From: Opisthorchis felineus
Taxonomy: Eukaryota > Platyhelminthes > Trematoda > Opisthorchiida > Opisthorchiidae
Assembly (NCBI GenBank): GCA_004794785.1
Contig: SJOL01008757.1
Location: 746,070 to 810,069, forward strand
Direction of reading: 5' to 3'
Length of the DNA: 64,000 nt
Below the pieces are notes generated by a model. It was not told the DNA's origin. It made no database searches and saw nothing but the letters and a program-made list of their open reading frames with translations. Shown here one piece after another: positions 52,874-63,405 of the stretch (position 1 is the first letter of the stretch; every line of letters starts with the position of its first letter). The position numbers and the translations under genes were made by a program.

Positions 52874-52881
52874 ATTTTATA
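52874..52881 (-). promoter_or_regulatory. TATA box of gene 3
   Basis: TATAAAAT on the minus strand ends 38 nt before the ATG at 52836, the same placement as in gene 2. It implies a leader of about ten bases. Confidence 0.62.
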
Positions 52882-53186
52882 ATCAAATTACATGTGACTA
52901 GGGCGGGGTTAGATGGTCCGCAAGTTTTGGTGCATGCAGCACTCCATCCACTTGAGGTTGGTCACTGTGTTATTATTGTGATACACACCTGCAAAATCGG
53001 TTTTCGTGAACAAAACACTAGCTGCCTAGTGATTTACACTAATCGGTGAAAGTTATAACTCTACCGAGGTTTCAAGCTGGAGCATGGCGATGAAAAATAT
53101 TACTAATATGTGTAGTTCACCAGAGCCGCAGTACGTTTACAGTTACACGCACGCATGTTGCCAGACTGTACTACAGGCGTACAGAA

Positions 53187-56100
53187 CATCATCATCGTCA
53201 GAAAAAGCACCATCGCTTTTTAAACTGATACGTCACTGTCATACAACCATAAAAGTTATCTAATTAGGTTTTAAGCCCGAAAGTGAAAATAAACGGTGAC
53301 GAAGGGACCTGGTACTGGTCTATCACAAACATTATGAGGTGCCTACACCCCCAACCGCTCAATCAGACAACCTGGAATAAACTGACAGCACGAACGCCAC
53401 TGACATCGATTAGAAGCCATTTTTTACAATGTCTGCAGCCAAGTAGGGGGACGGTGACGGAGAACCCGTCCTGGAAGGTGGACTGCAACAATAACGCAAA
53501 CTCTTCGTAATCGCTTTTACAAATTTCTGGCAAGTCATACGTTGTCTACCTTGCGGTTTCCGCCATTTTGAAGGAGGCACAGAGAACAGGACTAGATGAA
53601 CGGTGTTTCGGCATGCGTTGCACATAAATGAGCCACCGCTGGATGTTTTCCGCTTCTGAGTTACCTGCCTCACAACCAAAAACGCGTTTTCTAATGGCTC
53701 CGTTACGAGTTCTTCGATGTCAGCCAACCAGCAATGCTTCTGACACATCAGTGGTCAAAAACCTGGGGGCGTTTCATATAATATGTCCGTACGGGCCATG
53801 TAACCATGCGGACCATACAGTAGCCTCCTACACGCGACAATTGAAACCTAATAATATGCCATTTGGACGCCACAAGCAACGCAAATTGGCAAACGTGATT
53901 TATGCTTATAAGTTACTCAGACGTATTTTCATCAGAGTTAATACAACTACCAAGATATGTAAAATTCTCCAAGACCTCCGGTTTTTCACCTTGAATTTTA
54001 AGAATTACATCACGAGACTGCACGTTTTGAAGCATCGTTTTGATGCATGACAAAAAAGTGGTATGTTGATAATCAGCTTATTCAACCGAGTGTGTTTATA
54101 GCCTTCATGTTCGAAGATGATGAGCATCTCCTGTGCGTACCCCGGATCGACAAGGTTCTCACCAGCAACAATATAAACACCGGGGTTTTAGGGACCTACT
54201 AGCGTTTACCTCATTATCTTATCGAATGACGATGTAAAACAAAAGCAGAAGGAGTAGACATACTTATGGGATACCAGTTTTTTTAATGAAGCCTTTGGAG
54301 AGATCACCATTCACTCTCACGCCCAGAATTATGTGAATATAAGGACCGGATTATGTTCACAAACTTTTGAGGAATGCCATCATGAGCAAGTGTAGTTAAC
54401 AGCACTGACCAGTCGACAGAATCAAACGCACCTTTTAAGTTAAGTAACACCAAGATTTTGGGTTGTCTCCATGGAGTTGCTGTAAAACCTAACTACATAT
54501 AAATTTGTGGTTGACCCAGCCTCCACCCGGTCATAATCCAACGAGCACCCTTTTTGAAAATAGTCACCCATATCGAATCACTCCAGTTGTCTGGGACTGA
54601 CTGTTTTTCCCAGCTAGACACAGATGGGCCAGACAGGCATTCACCGCCATCGGTGAATAGCGCAGGTCGAATGTCGTCAGGACAAGCAGCACGATAACGT
54701 TTGAGTAGAGATATGTACTCGGACACTTCTGAGATGGAAAGGGACTCCAAATTTACAGTTTACCTTTCGGTTGTAGGCCAACATTTCTAATTTGAGGTGG
54801 CAGGTGGCAAACAAAATTGTTGTTCGAGGTATTGTATCCAAAGATCCAAACGCACTCCTGGATTTAAGATAGCCATTACGGTTCCTGACAGTTTTGCTGA
54901 AAAAATCTTCCAACGACCAGTCAAATGAATGAAGTCGAACGGCTTGTATAATTATATAGCATTTCTCGTACCTTTAGTTTCGTTGCACTTTCGGGTTCAC
55001 CAACCTTCCCGGTCTGCACGGACACTCAGTTACGACTGGAGTTGGAGGAAACTTTGAGTTGCGTTGCGTTTTCAACCAGTAAGAATCTGCCGCCATGCAT
55101 CCGGCAAAGCTAATGTCCCATCAGAGATACAATGCTTGGATGTGGCTGTGAGTTGTACCGCTGCCAGAAGTTTCGACTTTGAATAGCGCCTTGGATATGG
55201 GTTTCCAGTCGCCGTTAACCTCCTATATTGACCCATTCGTAAGGGGTTCGAGGAGCTTGTCTTGATAAGTTCGTTTGATTTCTGGGTTAAAAAGCTTCTC
55301 AATGGCTATACGAGGTGTGCGCGTTTCACCTAAACCTGAAAATCGCAATAAAAAGCAATGGCGAATAAGTGCATGGTCGAGGTCCAGACAGGTATTCCAG
55401 AAGGAGCGGTAAGCAGTTATCGACCCTCACCACTGGTAACTAATGGCGATGCGGTCTATCTGGATTCGAGGCTGGTTCGCTGGTGGACACCACGTTGTCA
55501 AACTATTTCCGGTGTTTATGAAATTAATACTGCAGACGGACAGTCTGTGGTCGGCACACATAAAACAAACAATCTTTTAATCCTTACGTTTTGTGTACAG
55601 CCAAAGATGACCACTCAAATATGCCTCAGCAACCCTTTTAGCAAGCTTTTAGCTCGCTGTAAAAGAGCACCTAGAGCGTCATAAAAACAATGTTTGGCAG
55701 ATCAAGTGCTATAGTCCGTTGGTGTGTTATCAGATACAATAAACCGTGTTCGATGGGTCCCACTTTCTAGGGATTCTCTTACATACATTGCCGAATGAAC
55801 CACGCAGAGGCAAATAGCAACGGGTATCCATCCAAGTAGAGACGATTCCGCTTGATTGCCCAATACGATACCCGCCCCGACATATCTAGCTGAAGCTGAA
55901 TATGCGTCACCAGGGGTGAGCAACCGGAACCTAAAAGATAGCGAGAGGGAATTTAGTTCAGTTACAGTACTTACGATCTGTATCCTTGTTTCTGACAGAC
56001 AGTAGACATCAACGCAGACATAATCCACTGTACGAGCGAGAGCTGCTTGTTATCCTGCTTACTTTAGTGTGCGAACACTGAAGACTGCTATGTGGACCGG

Positions 56101-56500
56101 TTTTTCGGACTTGAAATCAGACTTTGAGGTGTTTAGGATTGTTACTGAAATCGATTGAACAGAAGCTACAGCACAACGGAGAAAGAAATCAGCTGAAACT
56201 TGTGAAGAGAGGTTGAGGTAGAAGAGGAATGGAGTGTGAGAAGGGAGGCGCCAGCAGTAGCAGGCCTTTGCTTACCAGCCTTGCTGTATTCAGCAAGAAA
56301 GCCGACCCCACTGGTGACAATACGCGACGGTCGATGTGGTATTAGGGCATTGTTTGTTGTAAGAATCATGGGATGGGATACTGTCAGTGCCCCAGACCTA
56401 GACAGAATAACTATTAGGGACCTCGACCAGAACCTTTGTCTTAAAAGCCTGAACCCAAGCCAGCGGTGTTTGGCGGAAAATTCAAGTGCATTACAATTTT
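53187..56500 (-). mobile_element. RTE-like LINE, near full length but broken
   Basis: The minus strand carries, in order, a GC-rich leader (about 56110-56500), an APE-type endonuclease (about 55420-56110; motifs CLSETRI, a YVGAGIVLG stretch, an APTD-like NTPTD), a linker, and reverse transcriptase (about 54060-54960; the CPDDIRPALFTDGGE stretch, VPDNWSDSIWV, IFKKGAR, GAFDSVDW). A C-terminal part follows (about 53410-53990; ENFTYLGSCI, WRKPQGRQRMTCQK) and then a 3' UTR ending in an ATG/ATC trinucleotide tail near 53187. The YxDD-like region is degraded and many stops and frameshifts break the frame, so it is inactive. This organisation is typical of RTE-clade LINEs common in flukes (established knowledge). 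The 5' limit is uncertain and could reach about 56870. It lies between family genes 3 and 4. Confidence 0.85.
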
Positions 56501-57264
56501 AATAGAATAAGTTCCCACGCATGTTCCACTCCCAAACCGGAGGGCCAGGCGATTGTGTTGATCGGATTTCTAACCACTGCCCAAACTGGCATGAGAAACT
56601 CTGAGTGTCATATGGAAACCCCTCAGTATAGCTCAGTGGGCCATGGAGGCACATAAACAGCCACACCACTTCGTGACGAAATACGCATACATGGTAAAGC
56701 GGAGCAATCATCAGGACCAATGAGGTTTTCCCCAATTATAACTGTATCACCGATGGCTTGTACTTCAATAGGCCAGAATAAGTACTCCACGACACGTGGT
56801 GAAGACGAAAGGCCTCGCGCCACCTTGCACAATAAAAACGTGCGATCTGTCACCTAGAGAGCAAGCAAGCTAGTAACTGGGCTAATAAGGAAGATGCCTC
56901 AAATCGTGCATACGCACTCAGAGCAAAGGCTATCTTGCCACTCCCTTATACAATGGGTTACGTGTTGAGTTCTGACACCTACGTTTGTGAGCCTCTGTTC
57001 TAATTTCCCTTATGTCTCTTAAGTCTGTAATTAGGAGCGCTGCGCTTACCAGAACTGGCTTTACTTTCGTGTAAAGCCTGTCCGAATAAATGTGGGAGTG
57101 AATGCAGTGTCGGATGGATGAATAAGTAAATAAATGTAAGAGCAGAGCAATCAACTTTCATTTAATTTGGCCGTCAGCTAATGGCTGACTATATGAGGTG
57201 ATTTGGAAATTATCAATGGAAACTTCGCCATTTATTCCACGTCGACAGGTCAAGAACAACTGTA
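56501..57264. other. Unassigned, perhaps further LINE leader
   Basis: 56500-56860 is GC-richer and on the minus strand gives a SRSGVAVYV stretch, which resembles the GGVA-Y motif of LINE endonucleases of another clade. Too little remains to classify. Confidence 0.3.
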
Positions 57265-57400
57265 TACCTTTGCATCCCCATTAAGACTCATATGTCGTGC
57301 GCAGCTGCCAAGCAACTAGAGAGATTCGAATTCGTGGCCTCCAGCTAATAGTTGAAGAGTAATCCATTAATAGTGAGCGGCTATTCAGTAGTTTGATAAC
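57265..57400 (-). repeat. tRNA-derived SINE remnant with B box and hammerhead-like core
   Basis: The minus strand has a B-box-like AATTCGAATCTC followed by GCGCACGACATATGAGTCTTAA then TGGGGATGCAAAG. It resembles the order GCGCACTGATGAGTCCC...GGGACGAAA expected of an intact copy, with several substitutions. Confidence 0.5.
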
Positions 57401-57808
57401 CTCCCACTCATCCCTCATTCATGGGTTTGGTTCAGCTGTTGATGGGCTACTTTAGCGATAGTTGTTTGATGGAATTTAGTTGATTAGTTATTTCTCTTAC
57501 CCGCCTAAGAAATGTGTAACGCATGGCGTTTGAAAATTTCCAATGAAAAAGATCTGATGATTTTCAATGGGGATAAGGCATCTCTACAGGCTTTAATGCT
57601 CTTTAACGCTACATAGACTGCTCTTATTTAACATTATTCGTTGTGTTAGTTGTCGTATTTTTCACACATGTTGGTGTGCAAGATCGACTGTTGCAGGGAC
57701 TGGACATAGGAAGACGACGTAGCGAAAAATTATACGGGGTCGTAAAAAACTTCAAAGTTGAGGGATTACCAATGGATGCATGTAAGACGGCAAGTGTAAT
57801 GCTTAACT

Positions 57809-57844
<36 letters not shown>

Positions 57845-58181
57845 GCAAAACGAAATATCCTTCTAAATGCAAACCGAGCTGCAATACTGGGACCGCATTA
57901 GACCTGTGGATTTGAGCTAAATGGTTAGCACTCCAACCCACTTGTGATGTTTCGCTCACGGCACCAATTTTTTTTAATTTATGATCAGATACTAAGACCC
58001 GGATGACGAGGTCGATGAGATTATGATCTTTCATCTCAATGATCCCGGCTGGAATCTTGCCGGTCCCCATCATGAAAGCGGCGGACATGGTGTTTCAGGA
58101 ATAATGACTTTCGAAGTATATTTCATTTTAAACTTTAAGTCGTTCAGCCACAAAATGGTAGAGTTTTGGGACAACATCAAG
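57401..58181. other. Unassigned flank of LINE copy
   Basis: A 154-codon minus frame (57624-58088) runs through the TA microsatellite and has no recognisable domain. Probably non-coding or repeat. Confidence 0.4.
57812..57839. repeat. (TA)n microsatellite
   Basis: About fourteen uninterrupted TA units. Confidence 0.95.
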
Positions 58182-58950
58182 TCATCAAATCATCATCATA
58201 ATCAAACACAACAACGTCAGTTTTGACACGGATGCTTCACTGCCGTACAACCATAAGGTTCGTCTACTTATATATATATATATATATAATTATATTTAAA
58301 GTCCTAGAGTGAAAAGAAGAGAAAAAAGAGTGGGTGAGGGAGGAGACCTAGTGCTGGCCTATGTCAAGCGTTCTGAGGTGCCTACACCTCCAAGCGCTCA
58401 ATCAGACAATCTGGAAAGAAACTGACAGCACGAACGCCACTGACATCGATTAGCCGCCATTTCTTGCAACGTCTCCAGCCAAGCACAGGCAGGGTCACGG
58501 GGACCCCATCCTGGAAGGCGTACAACACCAACAACACCCAAACTCTTCGTGATCTCTTTCATGCCCTTCTGCCAAGTCATACGTTGCCTACCTCGCGGTT
58601 TGCGCCATTCTGAACGAGGCACGGAGAACAATATTTGTCTCGGCAGACTTTGGTTGGGCGTGCGTAGCACATGACCGAGCCATTGTAGTCGTTGGTGCTG
58701 GATGTTTTCCGCGATTGAAGTACCTGCAGCACAACCAAGTACCCGTTTTCCAATCACCTCGTTACTAACACGCTGACGCCATCCAAAACCAGCCACGCAT
58801 CTGGAGCATCGGTGGTCAAAAACCTGAGGACGCCTCACATCATCTGTCCGCAGAGGCCATGTCTCGCACCCACACAACAACACATCCAAGCAAGTGATCG
58901 GAAAAAAGCGGGCAACAAACTGGACTAGAGGTAGGATTCTAGTGGCGACC
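58182..58950 (-). mobile_element. 5'-truncated RTE-like LINE with intact C-terminal frame
   Basis: A second copy of the same LINE. The frame at 58398-58952 is open for 184 codons, the longest in the window. It carries CGCETWPLR (about residue 27), RLQWLGHVLR (about 88), a WRKPRGRQRMTWQK stretch and RLPGWGPRDPA (about 146), ending before the shared GAGGTGTAGGCACCTCA segment. The 3' UTR has a (TA)n insert at 58269-58288 and ends in a TGA/ATG-rich tail near 58182. It matches 53.2-53.75 kb closely and is less damaged, so it is the younger insertion. The element starts mid-ORF, as expected of LINE 5' truncation. The first ~20 residues of the frame are probably not ancestral. Confidence 0.85.
58269..58288. 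repeat. (TA)n microsatellite inside LINE 3' UTR
   Basis: About ten TA units, at the point where the 53.2 kb LINE copy has only an AT-rich TAATTAGATAA. Confidence 0.9.
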
Positions 58951-60839
58951 AAACACGCTTATTCGGGCATTGACTGAGTTTCCATATACGGTAGGGCTTT
59001 CAAATGTATCAAATCCGGACATTCTTATAATAATTTAAACATATCCTTATACAAACGATTACATACGTACATGTTGCTGTCGTGTTAGCTTAGAATTTCA
59101 GCGAACTTCAATCAGCCAGCCATGTCAACCTCAAAACTGGAAATTCCACGTTATGCATAGTACTCACGGGATATCACTGGTCCATTGGTCCAGCCTGCAC
59201 GTGTGACGTGTATTTCAGGACCAAACAGTTTGGTTTGTTTGCGCTTGTGTCCTTCGAGGGGCTTATACTGGCTGCAACCATTGTTTGTTTGAGCATATAT
59301 TTGTCAAAACGTCACGCAGATGACAGACAAAACCCTCAGTCAGTGTAAGCAAAACAGCAAAGGTAGACTAAGTACGTGGTAAAACTTTTTGTAGCGAGGG
59401 GAGTTTAAAAACCATTGGACCATTTTCTTCAGCGGTTGAAGCATTAGCCTCATTGCCATTTCCGACATGGTGAGCAACAATCCATTAGGGAATACTCGTC
59501 TCTGGTAAAACGTTAGAGTGCAAAGTGTTCACAACTTCGAACCACGCTGAAACAAACACATCTGTGCCGAAAGTCCATTGCCTAGAATTAGATAATAGGA
59601 ATTGGCGTCCCCGGAATATTCCAAACCTGGCTGTATATAATGTTTTGTAAAATGTGATGATGAATTGATAGCCGTTACACGTAGAGGTGTTTAAAAACCT
59701 GCGTTGTTACTGGACAAGTAGATTGCAGGCAAGACCTCTTATATCATTACTGTTTTCAGCCCCCTCCCCCCCCCCGAAACTCTGACCAAATCTTCTCTGC
59801 GTGCGGATCTCAGAGTAAATATAGGCTATTCTAAAATTTCTAGAGAACTGTCCCTTAGATTAAATGGTCTGCCCTTCCTCTCCTGTCGATAATCACTCGT
59901 GAAAGGCCAAAAGTTACATCGTTTTTAGTTTCCACTACAGATAATCTGGAAATATTTTTCACTGGTCTTGCATGCGTCGGCTACAGATAGCCATGCACGT
60001 TTCTCAATAGCAATGTGCTCTGTAGATTTTCTGGCATACAATCTCATACTTGGCTCACCCAGAATTATCCTGTTGTGGGCATCAGCATAACATGTTATTT
60101 GTGATCCGAATATCTCCGTTAGCAAGTGCCGTAAATTGATAAGCTGTCATTGCAGAGTCACATTATGTTTATTCGTGACCAGGTATGGTTTTAGTAGACA
60201 CGAACGACAAATAAAAAAGATCAAAGATAAACAGTTTGACGGCACCGTTTGACAGGATAACCGAGAACCGAACAGTTGAAGTTTTTTGGTGAACATCGTG
60301 GGAATATGGAGCTACCAAACAATCTGAATGGTCACAGTGAGAACCGGCTTTTTTCTATCCCGAAATTCATGACTTTCTAAATGGATGTTTACACAGAAAC
60401 CAGGGCTGCACTAAAAGGTGCGGAACAGTTAGAGGTATACGGCATTAAAACAGGCTGTTAAAAATAGTAACTTGCTATTTCGTCTATGCTGGGCTGACAA
60501 AGGAATCCGACCTGAAATGGGTACTTTCCACAGTCTTGTGTCGGATCAAAAAACCTCGAACCAAATATACATCCTGATGTTTTAGGAGCGTAGGTTGATT
60601 AGGCATCTGGATAGAGAAAAGGTGGCTTAAGGATGCTTATGTGCCACGCACAGACATTCAAGTCTGGTAAGGATATCCCCTCCGTTTGGAGCAGACACAC
60701 AAGAATGTGTATCACGTTACAGTGGCTGATCAAAAAACTCCGCAACGTCATTTCTCAAGGAAATATTTTCTTTCTTTCTTTCCTCCCCTGAACTACTCAT
60801 CGACTGTTGGCGACGTGAGGAAATTTGCGAATTTCTAAC
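58951..60839. other. No gene recognised
   Basis: Contains the C-rich run at 59.76 kb. No exons of gene 4 were found here. Confidence 0.5.
59760..59775 (+). repeat. C-rich homopolymer with one T
   Basis: Sixteen bases, all C except one T. Confidence 0.9.
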
Positions 60840-60955
60840 GGAGATTTCCTTGAGTAAACAAAGCTAATTGGTCTTCCTTATTGGGAATCATCTGGCGAAA
60901 CTCCGGTAAGAGTCCAGAACCCGTGACCTCTAGGCTAGTAGTTTAAACACTTAAT
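60840..60955 (-). repeat. tRNA-derived SINE remnant with B box and hammerhead-like core
   Basis: On the minus strand GGGTTCTGGACTC (60910-60922) is followed by CGCCAGATGATTCCCAATAA then GGAAGACC (60867-60893). The AGATGA and GGA/GAC pieces match the decayed cores elsewhere in the window. Confidence 0.52.
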
Positions 60956-62360
60956 ATTTTCCTAAGTGCGGGACATGCAGATATCATAATTCGTCATCTC
61001 GTGTCTGAAAACAGAGCTTACTGAGTTACCCTTATTTGGAATCCAATTTGGTGTTAACGGGAGACCCAACTGAGTAGTGTGCTCCATCACAAAAGTATAC
61101 TGCGATATCTTGAACATCACATCACTTGAATGATAAGGCTGCCTTTGTGCGAAAGATTCAGTTGAACGATAGCAATGTCAAAATGTTCGGCTAGAATTTA
61201 ACTAAGTTTCAATTTGCAAATGGGTGTACTTTTTCGGCTGCGTTGAAGTTAAGTTAGAAAATAATCTGACGGACCCTCAAGAACTGTGATAACATGATGA
61301 TATCCAAAAATAGCAAAACCTGTCTGCAAACTTATGAGCAAGGTGTTTTGTCAAAACAATTGCACACAGAGCCCTGAGAATTACAGCCATGTAGAAACTA
61401 ATAGTGTGAGTGAATTCACTACTTCTTCGCACTTCCACCATTACTTCAGTCCTTAGTAGAGATAAATTATACCTGCGTTTTATCACAGTTCTATCACTGA
61501 ATAAATTCGATTCTCTGCTTTGGACGATTATCTGGGTGGTTTGGACTCCTCTTTTTGCAGCTCCATGGGATCTCAAATCATTATTCCCCACAATTTCTGG
61601 GTTCAAATTTGTGGCACACAATGCCACATCAACATTCGGGGGGAATTGTTTTCCGGCTTTCCTTCCCCTTATCACGAAAACGAGCTTTGAACAGGAAAGC
61701 ACAGTACATAAGACTTGCAGAAAATCAACCAATGTAGGCGTAAAGGCCACAGTGTGCTCTATATGAACCTTATGAACACGCTGAAAGATGGTGAACGCTA
61801 TTATATGGATCAGGGGTAAAGAATAATGCTGACAGCCGTGTAGAAATCGTTACAAGAACATCCGAGTTGACTATTAACAAGGTGAGCTCCTCAGCCACCA
61901 GGTCAACCACCTAGTGGACAGGCCTTTAAGATCAAAACCCATTCAGATTGGGTTTCCAAGACTCAGACTGTGGTGGCGCACTCAGAGAACCCTTATTAAA
62001 TACCAATAACGGTTGCCAAAACTCAACATTCAACATTTGGCTGAGCATAATATTTAACGAGCAATCTGTTTCCGCATTCGCTTAGGATATTCTTGCATCA
62101 AAAGCCCAATCCTACCTATCAGTGGGTTTTTTATTATTATCCAAAATATTTTGATATGAGAACTGTCGGCCAGTTCCGTGTCCTTCATTATTAATTCAAA
62201 ACTCACTTTTACTCTTGAAAGTATGAGCCAATCAAATGTTGAAGATATTGCTGCCGGATGTGTAAGATCGACCAATCATTGCGCCGTTTTTTTTTCGAAC
62301 ACACTAATATCACATCTTCGGACATTAATTCTGCCAAAAAACATTTCTGCTTTCATCGGA
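60956..62360. other. No gene recognised
   Basis: Opposed frames of 157 and 118 codons overlap at 61.3-61.77 kb, and neither has motifs. Confidence 0.5.
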
Positions 62361-63372
62361 ATGGAAGAACAAGAGCTCCTTATTTTAACTATTGCGCTGA
62401 TGTTGTTTCACGCAGGTTGGTACGCTTTTATTTTCGCGGATTTCATTAAGTTTTGAACAGAACGCGCAAACGGAAATTTAGATTCTAAAACTACTTTCAC
62501 GCTAGTTTTCTCCGCAAATGGGTTCGCTTACTGGAAGCCAACTTTGCAGTGGATATCAGCTTGCTACCGAAGCCAGCCAGGAAAATAAAAGACATTCTCA
62601 GCAGAAAAACTTACAAGGCGGTATTGGTTGCCAAACAACGCTGGAAATATCAACGCCGGTCACGTAGACGTCGTTAGAAGCTCAGTAGGCATATTTAAGT
62701 GAACAGATCGACTAAAGGATTTCTTTACATGTATGTACCCGCGTTACATTAAAAATTATACTGTATCGCGTTATCCTTACCAAAAGTGCAAGGGTTATTA
62801 CTGTTGTTTCCGGTAGACCGGTGGTCTAGGTTTGCTTTTCATTCGTTCGTAAAACGGATGAGCGAAAAGTGGTCAGCAGTGAGCACATGTGCAGTCATTT
62901 CAAACCTGTTATTTTACTGCTTTTTTTGGTTTAAATAGGGTTATGCTGTAAATCTACGCCCAGGCTCTCTATTCACATTTTACCCACTTTGATTTGGTCG
63001 TGGTTTTCATATTTGGAATCATATCAGCTGGTTTTTCTATAGTTCGGCGTCAGTTACCGTGAGTTTCATTATATGAAGACACTAACGTCTGATGTGTATC
63101 TCATGAAACCAGAGTTTTACACTCATCTAGTTTCTGCTTCTGGATTCACAATTGAATTTTCCAACCTTTTTGTTGCAGCCGGGGGTTGTGTTCTCCTGAA
63201 TGGTTCTTGCGATGGTACGCCAATACATCATTGCTGTCGGCAGCTAAGATGTCAGCTATACAAACCGTTTGTTGGCGTGTGCAAAAAATGTATTGAAGAC
63301 GCTCAACCATGTATCAACAACTCGAACTGCTGTTCAGGACATTGTAAAATGTTTACGTGTATGAGGTTCTGA
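62361..63372 (+). CDS. Secreted 12-cysteine double-knottin protein, UPF0506-like (gene 4; exon 1 tentative)
   Basis: Exon 2 is secure: 63179-63372, acceptor CCTTTTTGTTGCAG, phase 1, TGA at 63370-63372. It encodes twelve Cys spaced x6, x7, CC, x4, x9, x2, x6, x5, CC, x3, x4, as in the three minus-strand paralogues. Exon 2 is shorter at the start: its first Cys comes three residues after the junction. Exon 1 is a candidate at 62361-62415: an ATG, 18 codons and one base, encoding a hydrophobic stretch (LLILTIALMLFHA) in the right phase and ending CACGCAG|GTTGGT. That donor is weak, the N-terminus is acidic (MEEQE), and no TATA box sits at the family distance, so the true exon 1 may lie elsewhere. 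The open frame also runs upstream of 63179, but that reads intron-like. This is the only family member on the plus strand. Function is unknown. Confidence 0.72.
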
Positions 63373-63399
63373 TTAGATCCTGTACACAACTATTGAGTT

Positions 63400-63405
63400 A
63401 ATAAA
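63400..63405 (+). terminator. AATAAA polyadenylation signal of gene 4
   Basis: GTTAATAAATAC lies 27 nt after the TGA at 63372, similar to genes 1 and 3. Confidence 0.65.

Noticed and set aside
53628..54050. 140-codon plus-strand frame
   Set aside because: It is antisense to the LINE C-terminal region, which reads ENFTYLGSCI on the minus strand.
55358..55684. 108-codon plus-strand frame
   Set aside because: The opposite strand encodes the recognisable C-terminal endonuclease part of the LINE.
57540..57580. Another hammerhead core (CTGATGATTTTC...)
   Set aside because: The GAAAC strand is missing and no flanking SINE sequence is present.
57624..58088. 154-codon minus-strand frame
   Set aside because: It reads through a TA microsatellite into low-complexity Tyr-Ile repeats and has no recognisable domain.
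61277..61766. Opposed frames of 157 (-) and 118 (+) codons
   Set aside because: They overlap on opposite strands, and neither has a signal peptide, motif or splice signal.
63073..63178. Starting gene 4 at the ATG at 63073 without an intron
   Set aside because: The added N-terminus is not a signal peptide, and a strong pyrimidine tract plus GCAG precedes 63179 in the family phase.
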